Shown one piece after another: positions 1-6,285 of a stretch of 21,388 bases of DNA; position 1 is the stretch's first letter; each line of letters begins with the position of its first letter. The translations under genes were made by a program, and so were the position numbers. The notes beneath the pieces are model-generated. The model had not been told where the DNA came from and made no database searches. It saw only the letters and a program-made list of their open reading frames with translations. The stretch is from Campylobacterales bacterium. GTDB taxonomy: Bacteria > Campylobacterota > Campylobacteria > Campylobacterales > QNZT01. The stretch is taken from positions 1 through 21,388 of the forward strand of contig JALUNR010000227.1 in the NCBI GenBank assembly GCA_027055005.1. Direction: 5' to 3'.

Positions 1-46
1 TTTCAGGTGTTCGCTGATTGCGGACATCTGAAACTTTTATTTTTTG
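1..46 (+). terminator. Rho-independent terminator of an upstream gene outside the window
   Basis: Positions 1-14 pair with 20-33 across the 5-nt loop TGATT. This gives a 14-bp stem (TTTCAGGTGTTCGC with GCGGACATCTGAAA) containing two G:U pairs on the + strand. It is followed by the T-rich tract CTTTTATTTTTTG at 34-46. A stem plus U-tract is a standard intrinsic terminator. The stem could extend further left, but the window begins there. The upstream gene cannot be seen, so strand is inferred from the position of the T tract. Confidence 0.75.
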
Positions 47-64
47 TCATCATTTTGTAACTAG

Positions 65-83
65 GTTTCCTTATAGTTATAAA
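65..83 (+). promoter_or_regulatory. Putative promoter of the olsF-like gene, with a weak pho-box-like repeat
   Basis: TATAGT (72-77) and the overlapping TATAAA (78-83) are possible -10 elements. No convincing -35 is seen, which is usual for AT-rich Campylobacterota promoters. GTTTC (65-69), six bases, then GTTAT (76-80) loosely resembles the GTTTC-N6-GTTTC pho box described for C. jejuni PhosR. The second half matches at only 3 of 5 bases and the centre is not A-only. The promoter is plausible; the operator is speculative. Confidence 0.35.
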
Positions 84-100
84 AAACTAAAGGCGATAAA

Positions 101-1810
101 ATGCTAGATATACAAAAAAGTATAAAAGAAAAATATCCTGATATTAAAAATTTTTCTCCAGTTTTAACTACTCCTATTTTTGGATTTTTGAAAAAGATTG
201 TTCATCAAAATGATATAAATGAGTTTTTACAAGATCATACAAATGATACTCCATTTGATTTTATAGAGTCTGTTTTGGAGTATTTTAATTTTGGATATAA
301 AGTATCTTTAAATCAGATTGAAAACATACCACAAGAGGGAAAAGTTGTGATAGTAGCAAATCATCCTTTAGGTGCACTTGATGCTCTTTCTTTGATAGAT
401 ATGGTAAAAAATGTAAGAAAAGATATAAAAGTAGTGGCAAATAATCTTTTGACAAGTATTGAACAGTTAAAGCCCCTTTTAATAGAGGTCGATGCATTTG
501 GAGGGAAGATTCCTAAAAAATCTACAAAGAGGGTTCATGAAGCTTTACAAAAAGAGGAAGTTGTTATCATATTTCCTTCAGGAGAAGTATCAAGAGTAAG
601 ACCAACTGGTATCAAAGACATAAAGTGGAATAAAGGATTTTTAAAGTTTGCTTTAAAAAATCAAGCTCCCATACTTCCTATTTTTATAAAAGCAAAAAAT
701 TCATCACTTTTTTATACTATCTCATCACTAAATAAAACTTTATCTGCCTCTATGTTAGCCCATGAAATGTTTAAACAAAAAAATAAAACTTTAGAGTTTA
801 AAATAGGCGAGCTTATAGCTTATGAGAGTTTTTCAAATTATCCTTTTGATATTTCTACACAAATAAAACTTTTTAAAAAGCATCTTTATAGGATTGCAAA
901 AAACAAAAGACCTATATTTGAAACTAAAAAGTGTATTGCACATCCCGAAGATAGACAAGTTCTAAAAGAGGAGTTAAAATCTGCAAAACTTTTAGGAGAA
1001 ACAACTGATAACAAAAAGATATATCTTTATGATTTTCAAAAAGATAGTGTAGTACTTAGAGAGATAGGAAGACTCAGAGAAACAAGTTTTAGAAAAGTAC
1101 AAGAGGGTACAGGTGATAAAAGAGACTTGGATGATTATGATTATTATTATAAACATATAGTCTTATGGGATGAAGAGGATTTAGAAATAGTAGGTAGTTA
1201 TCGCATAGGAGAGAGTAACTTTATCTTGAAGCATTATGGAATGAATGGATTTTATTCAAATACTTTGTTTAAGTTTCAGCCACATTTTGAAAGGTATCTT
1301 TCTAATTCTATAGAACTTGGTAGAAGTTTTGTACAGCCAAAGTATTGGGGAAGTAGGGCATTGGATTATTTATGGCAAGGGATAGGAGCATATCTCAATC
1401 AAAATGGACATATAAAATATATGTTTGGACCAGTTAGTCTAAGTAGTTCTTTACCAAAAGATGCACAAAATTTGATAATTTACTATTATGACCTTTATTA
1501 TGGAAGATTGTCTCAATACATAAATCCTACAAATCCTTTTAACATAAGTGTTTCAAAAAGAGATGAAATTAGAAATATTTTTGATGGAGAAGATATAAAA
1601 AAAGATTTTTTTACTTTAAAAGAGCAGTTAAAATGCTTTGATGTATCTGTTCCAACTTTATATAAACAATACACAGAAATTTGTGAAGAGGATGGTATAT
1701 CTTTTATGGGATTTAATATAGACCACTCTTTTAATGACTGTGTAGATAGTTTTATTTTGGTAGAGATAGATAAGATAAAAGAGAAGAAAAAACAGAGGTA
1801 TATAAAATAA
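101..1810 (+). CDS. olsF: Bifunctional acyltransferase, OlsF-like ornithine lipid synthase
   Basis: This 569-residue protein joins two acyltransferase domains. The N-terminal half is PlsC-like: NHPLGALD at residues 87-94 carries the catalytic His and Asp (H88, D94), and FPSGEVSR at 158-165 fits the acceptor-binding block. The C-terminal part (about 318-550) looks like a GNAT-type N-acyltransferase of the OlsB/hemolysin family, with IGRLRETSFR (322-331), DYDYYYKH (345-352), VGSYRIG (364-370) and ELGRSFVQPKYWGSRALDY (405-423). This domain order is that of OlsF, where the C-terminal domain acylates the amino group of ornithine and the N-terminal domain O-acylates the product to give ornithine lipid at the inner membrane. 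The start follows AAAGGCG at 89-95. It forms a unit with the PsiE-like gene 2 bp downstream. The fusion is clear; ornithine as substrate is inferred from the family, and lyso-ornithine lipid or glycine lipid are alternatives. Confidence 0.78.
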   Translation: MLDIQKSIKEKYPDIKNFSPVLTTPIFGFLKKIVHQNDINEFLQDHTNDTPFDFIESVLEYFNFGYKVSLNQIENIPQEGKVVIVANHPLGALDALSLIDMVKNVRKDIKVVANNLLTSIEQLKPLLIEVDAFGGKIPKKSTKRVHEALQKEEVVIIFPSGEVSRVRPTGIKDIKWNKGFLKFALKNQAPILPIFIKAKNSSLFYTISSLNKTLSASMLAHEMFKQKNKTLEFKIGELIAYESFSNYPFDISTQIKLFKKHLYRIAKNKRPIFETKKCIAHPEDRQVLKEELKSAKLLGETTDNKKIYLYDFQKDSVVLREIGRLRETSFRKVQEGTGDKRDLDDYDYYYKHIVLWDEEDLEIVGSYRIGESNFILKHYGMNGFYSNTLFKFQPHFERYLSNSIELGRSFVQPKYWGSRALDYLWQGIGAYLNQNGHIKYMFGPVSLSSSLPKDAQNLIIYYYDLYYGRLSQYINPTNPFNISVSKRDEIRNIFDGEDIKKDFFTLKEQLKCFDVSVPTLYKQYTEICEEDGISFMGFNIDHSFNDCVDSFILVEIDKIKEKKKQRYIK

Positions 1811-1812
1811 TC

Positions 1813-2181
1813 ATGAATATAAGAAAATTTTTAAAAGATCAGTATCAGTTTATAATAGGGTTTATAATCTTTATAGGGATTGTGCTTGGAGATGTGGAGT
1901 TTTATAAAGCAGTAATAGTGCTTTTAGAGTTTATAGTTATCTTAGAAATTGTAAAGATGATAGGTGATTTTTTAGAAAAAAACAAACTAAGTCTTAGGTT
2001 TATTTTAGATGTTTTTATTGTATTTTTGACAAGAGATATTTTGATACTTGTTACAAAGCCACATATGGATAAACAAAAGATAGTTTTTTTGATTTTGGTT
2101 ATTTTTGTTTTTTTTATCTTTAGATATCTTTCGGTTAAATACTCTCCTACTTTATTTAAGAAAAATAATCATCGTAAATAA
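1813..2181 (+). CDS. Small PsiE-like membrane protein
   Basis: A 122-residue, very hydrophobic protein with four likely membrane segments (about residues 12-27, 31-50, 62-80 and 88-108) and a basic C-terminus (KKNNHRK). The middle, EIVKMIGDFLEKNKLSLRF followed by a segment ending FLTRDIL, resembles the phosphate-starvation-inducible PsiE family, where a short charged loop with LRF/LRY precedes a helix ending in an Arg plus acidic or polar residue. The molecular role of PsiE is unknown. The start is 2 bp after the olsF-like stop, with AGAGG at about 1794-1798, so the pair is very likely co-transcribed. The PsiE call rests on pattern recognition alone; it could be another four-helix membrane protein. 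No clear terminator follows. Confidence 0.55.
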   Translation: MNIRKFLKDQYQFIIGFIIFIGIVLGDVEFYKAVIVLLEFIVILEIVKMIGDFLEKNKLSLRFILDVFIVFLTRDILILVTKPHMDKQKIVFLILVIFVFFIFRYLSVKYSPTLFKKNNHRK

Positions 2182-2244
2182 TTATAATCTAGTTTTTATA
2201 GATATTTAAGTGTTGTTTTCAACAAAGATTAAGAAACACTTTGC

Positions 2245-2258
2245 TAAAATGCAGGGCT
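2245..2258 (+). promoter_or_regulatory. Promoter of the alpha operon
   Basis: TAAAAT at 2245-2250 within TTTGCTAAAATGC is a good -10 element. Very similar sequences precede rpmI (AAGCTAAAATCGC) and the nifU-like gene (GATAAAATT). Transcription would start near 2256-2258. No good -35 is visible; the upstream DNA is AT-rich and contains a short dyad TTGTT-TTC-AACAA. The relocated alpha operon needs its own promoter, and this is the best candidate in the 205-bp gap after the PsiE-like gene. Confidence 0.55.
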
Positions 2259-2267
2259 TTTCTAAGC

Positions 2268-2351
2268 GACGATGACTAAAAGAAGAGTAATTTAAAGTGC
2301 AAATAAGTAGTTTAAATTACTGGCTTATGTTGATTCTATGAGCCAATCGTC
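2268..2351 (+). promoter_or_regulatory. Structured mRNA leader of the alpha operon (three-helix junction)
   Basis: Three nested helices are visible. The closing stem is GACGAT (2268-2273) with ATCGTC (2346-2351). Helix 2 is a perfect 11-bp pairing of AGTAATTTAAA (2286-2296) with TTTAAATTACT (2311-2321). Helix 3 is GGCTTAT (2322-2328) with ATGAGCC (2338-2344), with one G:U. Helices 2 and 3 abut with no unpaired base, which would allow coaxial stacking. The element lies between the promoter and rpmJ. In E. coli the alpha operon is controlled by S4 binding a leader pseudoknot, so an autoregulatory ribosomal-protein leader is the obvious hypothesis. I do not recognise this fold as a known family. 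Confidence 0.55.
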
Positions 2352-2386
2352 CGTTGTTTGAAAAGTAAAATAAACAGGAGAACTTT

Positions 2387-2500
2387 ATGAAAGTTAGACC
2401 ATCTGTAAAGAAAATGTGTGGTGATTGTAAAATCATCAAAAGAAGAGGTGCAGTAAGAGTTATCTGCAAAAATCCAAAACATAAACAAAGACAAGGATAG
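2387..2500 (+). CDS. rpmJ: 50S ribosomal protein L36
   Basis: A 37-codon gene reading MKVRPSVKKMCGDCKIIKRR and ending HKQRQG. It is the short zinc-binding form of L36, with ligands C11, C14, C27 and H32 all present. L36 is a late-assembling protein of the large subunit. The start has AGGAG at 2377-2381. It is the first gene of the alpha operon here, whereas in many bacteria it directly follows infA. The stop codon lies inside the ribosome-binding site of rpsM. Confidence 0.96.
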   Translation: MKVRPSVKKMCGDCKIIKRRGAVRVICKNPKHKQRQG

Positions 2501-2503
2501 TAA

Positions 2504-2872
2504 ATGGCTAGGATTGCTGGTGTAGATTTACCAAAGAAAAAAAGAATAGAGTATGGACTAACATATATCTATGGGATAGGACTTAAAACTTCAAGAGATA
2601 TACTAAACAAAGTAGGTATTTCAGTTGATAAAAGAGTTCATGAATTAAGTGAAGATGATGTAGCTGCTATAAGAAATGAGATTCAAAACTCTTATCAGGT
2701 AGAGGGAGATCTTAGAAAAAAAGTTGCTATGGATATAAAAGCACTTATGGATTTAGGTAGTTATAGAGGTCTTAGACACAGAAGAGGACTTCCAGTAAGA
2801 GGTCAAAAAACTAAAACAAATGCAAGAACCAGAAAAGGTAAGAAAAAAACCGTTGGTTCAGCGGCTAAGTAA
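2504..2872 (+). CDS. rpsM: 30S ribosomal protein S13
   Basis: A 122-residue S13 of normal length. The N-terminus MARIAGVDLPKKKR, the helix-hairpin-helix YGIGLKTS at 23-30 and the basic block GLRHRRGLPVRGQKTKTNAR at 89-108 are diagnostic. S13 sits in the head of the small subunit, contacts 16S rRNA, S19 and the P-site tRNA through its basic tail, and forms intersubunit bridges. Its Shine-Dalgarno sequence AAGGA overlaps the rpmJ stop, 3 bp upstream of the start, so translation is probably coupled to rpmJ. Confidence 0.97.
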   Translation: MARIAGVDLPKKKRIEYGLTYIYGIGLKTSRDILNKVGISVDKRVHELSEDDVAAIRNEIQNSYQVEGDLRKKVAMDIKALMDLGSYRGLRHRRGLPVRGQKTKTNARTRKGKKKTVGSAAK

Positions 2873-2881
2873 GGGTAAATA

Positions 2882-3274
2882 ATGGCAAAAAGAAAAGTAA
2901 CTAGAAAAAAAGTCGTTAAGAAAAATATCGCTAAAGGTATAGTTCATATAGCTGCTACTTTTAACAATACTATGATAACTATAACAGATGAAATGGGAAA
3001 TGCTATTGCATGGAGTAGTGCAGGTGGACTTGGATTTAAAGGAAGCAAAAAATCAACTCCTTATGCAGCTCAACAAGCGGTTGAAGATGCTATGGCAAAA
3101 GCTATGGAGCATGGTATAAAAGAAGTTGGTATTAAAGTACAAGGGCCAGGAAGTGGTAGAGAAACTGCTGTAAAAAGTGTTGGTGCGATAGAAGGTATAA
3201 AAGTTCTATTTTTAAAGGATGTTACTCCATTACCTCATAATGGATGTAGACCTCCAAAAAGAAGAAGAGTGTAG
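2882..3274 (+). CDS. rpsK: 30S ribosomal protein S11
   Basis: A 130-residue S11. It has the core AATFNNTMITITDEMGN, the stretch GPGSGRE and the nearly invariant end LKDVTPLPHNGCRPPKRRRV at 111-130. S11 binds the platform of the small subunit next to S6/S18 and lines the mRNA exit path. AAGGG at 2871-2875 overlaps the rpsM stop and precedes the start by about 6 bases. It keeps the standard alpha-operon position between rpsM and rpsD. Confidence 0.97.
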   Translation: MAKRKVTRKKVVKKNIAKGIVHIAATFNNTMITITDEMGNAIAWSSAGGLGFKGSKKSTPYAAQQAVEDAMAKAMEHGIKEVGIKVQGPGSGRETAVKSVGAIEGIKVLFLKDVTPLPHNGCRPPKRRRV

Positions 3275-3283
3275 GGGATAGTT

Positions 3284-3910
3284 ATGGCAAGATATAGAGG
3301 ACCAGTAGAAAAAATCGAAAGAAGACTAGGTGTAAGCTTAGCACTTAAAGGTGAAAGAAGATTAGCAGGTAAAAGTGCGATTGATAAAAGACCATATGCT
3401 CCAGGACAACACGGACAAAGAAGAACTAAGATTAGTGAGTATGGTACACAACTTCGTGAAAAACAAAAAGCTAAGTTTATGTATGGTGTAAGTGAAAAAC
3501 AATTTAGAAGACTTTTCTCTGATGCAAATAGAATGCAAGGAAATACAGGTGCAAATCTAATTATTCTTATAGAAAGAAGACTTGACAATGTAGTTTATAG
3601 AATGGGATTTGCTACAACTAGAGCATTTGCTAGACAACTTGTAAACCATGGACATATACTTGTTGATGGTAAAAAAGTTGATATTGCATCATATAGAGTT
3701 AAACCTGGACAAAAAATAGAAGTAAAAGAAAAAAGTAAACAAAATCCACAAATTTTGAGAGCGGGTGAATTAACTGCTCAAACTGGTATAGTTCCTTGGG
3801 TTGATGTTGAGCTAGATAAAGGTTATGGGATATTTACAAGACTGCCTGAGAGAGAAGAAGTTAGTATTCCTGTTGAAGAGAGATTGATAGTTGAGTTATA
3901 CTCTAAATAG
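3284..3910 (+). CDS. rpsD: 30S ribosomal protein S4
   Basis: A 208-residue S4. The N-terminal part reads MARYRGPVEKIERRLGVSL with PYAPGQHG at 37-44. The S4 RNA-binding domain spans about 98-147 (RRLDNVVYRMGFATTRAFAR, then LVNHGHILVDGKKV). S4 starts small-subunit assembly by binding the 16S five-way junction and helps form the mRNA entry channel. There is no N-terminal cysteine cluster, so this is the zinc-free form. In other bacteria S4 represses its own operon, which makes it the leading candidate ligand for the structured leader at 2268-2351. That link is inferred. Confidence 0.97.
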   Translation: MARYRGPVEKIERRLGVSLALKGERRLAGKSAIDKRPYAPGQHGQRRTKISEYGTQLREKQKAKFMYGVSEKQFRRLFSDANRMQGNTGANLIILIERRLDNVVYRMGFATTRAFARQLVNHGHILVDGKKVDIASYRVKPGQKIEVKEKSKQNPQILRAGELTAQTGIVPWVDVELDKGYGIFTRLPEREEVSIPVEERLIVELYSK

Positions 3911-3931
3911 TAAAATAAAAGGGTAAGAAAA

Positions 3932-4945
3932 ATGAGAAAAATCAGTACATCTTTATATATGCCACACGAAATAGAGATAGAAAAAATAGATGATAAAAGG
4001 GTAAAAATCATAGTTTATCCTTTTCAATCAGGATTTGCTGTAACAGTTGCTCATCCACTTAGAAGATTACTTTTAGGAAGTTCAGCTGGTTATTCAGTAA
4101 CTGCTATCAAAATCGACGGAGTTACTCATGAGTTTGACAGTATTAAGGGAATGCTTGATGATGTTGCTCTTTTTATACTAAATCTTAAAAATATTAGATT
4201 TAAAATTATAAGTGATGCTAATAAAATTGAAGTTTCTTACTCTTTTAGTGGTTATAAAGAGATAAAAGGTAGCGATTTAGCAAATGATGTAGTTGATGTT
4301 GTTACTCCTGATAATTATTTGGGAACCATAAATGAAGATGCAACTATTAACTTTACTCTTATCATCCAAAAAGGTATAGGTTATGTACCAAGTGAAGAGT
4401 TTAGAAATGATGTAAAAGATGAATTTATTCCAATAGATGCTTTTTTTACACCAGTTAGAAAAGCTGTTTACAGTATAGAAAATGTACTGGTAGAGGATGA
4501 CCCTACTTATGAAAAAGTTATATTTGATATCGAAACAGATGGTCAAATAGAACCAGTCGATGCATTTAAAGAAGCTATTGAAAACTTAAATGGTCAGATT
4601 GCTATTTTTTCAAAAGCTATGGATATAGATATTATGACTCCACAAGATGACTATAATTCATCTCTTGATATGCAAAAACTTATTCAACCAGTAGATGGTT
4701 TAAGTCTTAGTGCAAGAAGCTTTAACTGTTTGGATAGAGCTGAGATAAAATATGTAGGTGAGTTATCTATGATGGGTGAGTTAGAGTTAAAAGGACTTAA
4801 AAATCTTGGTAAAAAATCTTTTGAGGAAATTACTGCTAAACTTGAAGCAATAGGTTTCCCTGTTGGATACAAATTTGATCCAGACTTTTTAAGAAATTTA
4901 AGCTTAAAAATACAAGAATTAAAAAATAAATCACAAGAGGCATAA
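3932..4945 (+). CDS. rpoA: DNA-directed RNA polymerase alpha subunit
   Basis: A 337-residue alpha subunit of typical length. The N-terminal assembly domain shows FAVTVAHPLRRLLLGSSAGY (35-54) and HEFDSIKGMLDD (66-77). The C-terminal domain shows SARSFNCL (260-267) and NLGKKS (291-296), which hold the residues equivalent to E. coli R265, N268 and the NxGKKS loop used for UP-element and activator contacts. It forms the dimer on which beta and beta' assemble. The start follows AAAAGGG at 3917-3923. It lies between rpsD and rplQ, as in most bacteria. Confidence 0.98.
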   Translation: MRKISTSLYMPHEIEIEKIDDKRVKIIVYPFQSGFAVTVAHPLRRLLLGSSAGYSVTAIKIDGVTHEFDSIKGMLDDVALFILNLKNIRFKIISDANKIEVSYSFSGYKEIKGSDLANDVVDVVTPDNYLGTINEDATINFTLIIQKGIGYVPSEEFRNDVKDEFIPIDAFFTPVRKAVYSIENVLVEDDPTYEKVIFDIETDGQIEPVDAFKEAIENLNGQIAIFSKAMDIDIMTPQDDYNSSLDMQKLIQPVDGLSLSARSFNCLDRAEIKYVGELSMMGELELKGLKNLGKKSFEEITAKLEAIGFPVGYKFDPDFLRNLSLKIQELKNKSQEA

Positions 4946-4948
4946 AAA

Positions 4949-5299
4949 ATGAGACATAGACACGGATATAGAAAATTAGGAAGAACTTCTAGCCATAGAA
5001 AAGCACTTCTAAAAAACTTGTCTATTGCTTTGATAACAAGTGGTAAAATAGAAACTACAGTTGAAAAAGCAAAAGAGTTAAGAAGTTATATAGAAAAGCT
5101 TATAACAAAGGCTAGAGTAGGTGATGCAAACTCACATAAAGCGATATTTGCATATTTACAAGATAAAGAGAGTACTAAAAAACTTATAAATGAAATAGCA
5201 CCAGAGTATAAAGATAGAACTGGTGGATATACAAGAATCATAAAAACAAGAGTTAGAAGAGGTGATGCTGCTTCTATGGCTTTTATAGAGTTAGTATAA
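4949..5299 (+). CDS. rplQ: 50S ribosomal protein L17
   Basis: A 116-residue L17 with the typical start MRHRHGYRKLGRTSSHRKAL, the central EKAKELRSYIEKLITKAR and the end RRGDAASMAFIELV. L17 binds 23S rRNA on the back of the large subunit near the tunnel exit region. It starts 3 bp after the rpoA stop and closes the alpha operon. A strong hairpin follows at 5312. Confidence 0.97.
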   Translation: MRHRHGYRKLGRTSSHRKALLKNLSIALITSGKIETTVEKAKELRSYIEKLITKARVGDANSHKAIFAYLQDKESTKKLINEIAPEYKDRTGGYTRIIKTRVRRGDAASMAFIELV

Positions 5300-5311
5300 G
5301 TATAATAAATA

Positions 5312-5350
5312 TTTTTCATAAAAGGTTTGTTACCTTTTGTGAAAAATTTC
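5312..5350 (+). terminator. Terminator of the alpha operon
   Basis: TTTTTCATAAAAGGT (5312-5326) pairs with ACCTTTTGTGAAAAA (5332-5346) across the loop TTGTT. This makes a 15-bp stem with one G:U, 12 bp after the rplQ stop. The following bases are TTTC, so the U tract is short on the + strand. Runs of A and T flank both sides, so it may also stop transcription from the other direction. Confidence 0.72.
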
Positions 5351-5392
5351 TTCAAAAATTTCAAAATCAAACTATCATTAATCAAACTTAGA

Positions 5393-5410
5393 TAAAATTA
5401 TTATTATAAT
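5393..5410 (+). promoter_or_regulatory. Promoter of the nifU-like / hypothetical / murE unit
   Basis: TAAAAT at 5393-5398 matches the -10 seen before rpmJ and rpmI and would give a start near 5405. TATAAT at 5405-5410 is a better consensus match, but it would leave a leader of only about 10 bases before the ATG at 5427. The ribosome-binding site GGAG is at 5418-5421. No -35 is recognisable in the AT-rich upstream DNA. Confidence 0.5.
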
Positions 5411-5426
5411 ATTTTATGGAGTTTAT

Positions 5427-5711
5427 ATGTTACCATTTTCAGATGAAGAGTTAAGGCCAGTTGTAGAAAAATCACTAGAAAAAGTAGCACCGATGCTTGC
5501 TTTGGATGGTGGTGGTATGAAGTTATTAGATATAAAAAATGGAAAGGTTTTTGTTCAACTACAAGGAGCTTGTATGGGATGTAGTGCAAGTGGACAAACT
5601 ATAAAGTATGGTATTGAAAGACAACTAAGAATGGATATACATCCAGAGATAGAAGTTGTGAATATCGCCCCTGGTATGGAGAATATGATTGATGAAATTG
5701 CCAACAGTTAA
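5427..5711 (+). CDS. NifU-like Fe-S cluster scaffold (NifU C-terminal domain)
   Basis: A 94-residue protein made only of the NifU C-terminal domain. LALDGGGMKLLDI (24-36) and GACMGCSASGQTI (47-59) hold the CxxC pair C49/C52, which binds a labile [4Fe-4S] cluster in this family for transfer to apo-enzymes. It lacks the N-terminal IscU-like and central ferredoxin-like parts of full NifU. The same neighbours, an unknown gene then murE, follow the NifU-like gene in C. jejuni as I recall, so the order appears conserved in the phylum. Its 3' end overlaps the next gene by 20 bases. Confidence 0.88.
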   Translation: MLPFSDEELRPVVEKSLEKVAPMLALDGGGMKLLDIKNGKVFVQLQGACMGCSASGQTIKYGIERQLRMDIHPEIEVVNIAPGMENMIDEIANS

Positions 5712-6276
5712 GTTGCATAAAAAATATAAAAAATTAGCAATAGAAACTTTTGAAAGTGAAAGATTCAGCTTAGCTTTGAAATTTTTTTCATTAGTTTTAA
5801 AATATGATAGTGAAGACTACGATGCAAAGATAGGTGCAGTTTTAAGTGATTATGCAAAAGAAGATAAAATCGATGCTATGTCACTGTATGATTTGTATTA
5901 TACATCCATCAAACTTGGAGAAAGTAAAGAGAATACTTACAATGTTATTATTGAATTATTAGAACAAAACAATAGTTTTTTGGATGATTTGTTGAATTCT
6001 CTTGAAAACTTTACTGCATCGATTGAAAACGGAGTTGAATATAAAGAGTTTTTAGAAATAGCAAAACAAAAAAATAGCATGAGAGAAGCACTTGAAGATA
6101 TTATGTTTAGTTCAAAACTTATTATAGATTCAAAAGAAGATATGATGAGTTTTATAGAACTTTTATATAAGCATAATTTTAAAGAAGAAGCAATGACTTA
6201 TCTTGAAAATGCTATTACTATTTACCCTGCTGATGACTATTTTGAAGAGAAATTTAAACAAATTTTACACCAATAA
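5692..6276 (+). CDS. Conserved hypothetical protein, TPR-like helical repeats
   Basis: A 194-residue acidic, all-helical protein with no signal peptide or membrane segment. I do not recognise a catalytic motif. The segment YKKLAIETFESERFSLALKF, and a later one near the C-terminus (YKHNFKEEAMTYLENAITIY), look like TPR helices with the Ala/Leu/Tyr spacing of that fold, suggesting a protein-binding scaffold. I chose ATG 5692 over the in-frame TTG at 5689. GGAG (5678-5681) lies 10 bases upstream inside the nifU-like gene, and the 20-bp overlap points to coupled translation. Its place between a NifU-like gene and murE recurs in Campylobacter, but no function follows from that. Confidence 0.8.
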   Translation: MKLPTVKLHKKYKKLAIETFESERFSLALKFFSLVLKYDSEDYDAKIGAVLSDYAKEDKIDAMSLYDLYYTSIKLGESKENTYNVIIELLEQNNSFLDDLLNSLENFTASIENGVEYKEFLEIAKQKNSMREALEDIMFSSKLIIDSKEDMMSFIELLYKHNFKEEAMTYLENAITIYPADDYFEEKFKQILHQ

Positions 6277-6285
6277 AGGTAAACC

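Noticed and set aside
2272..2295. Seven-codon reading frame MTKRRVI in the alpha-operon leader, possible leader peptide
   Set aside because: No Shine-Dalgarno sequence precedes it, it overlaps the predicted helices, and such short frames arise by chance in any leader. A similar one at 2338 was rejected for the same reason.
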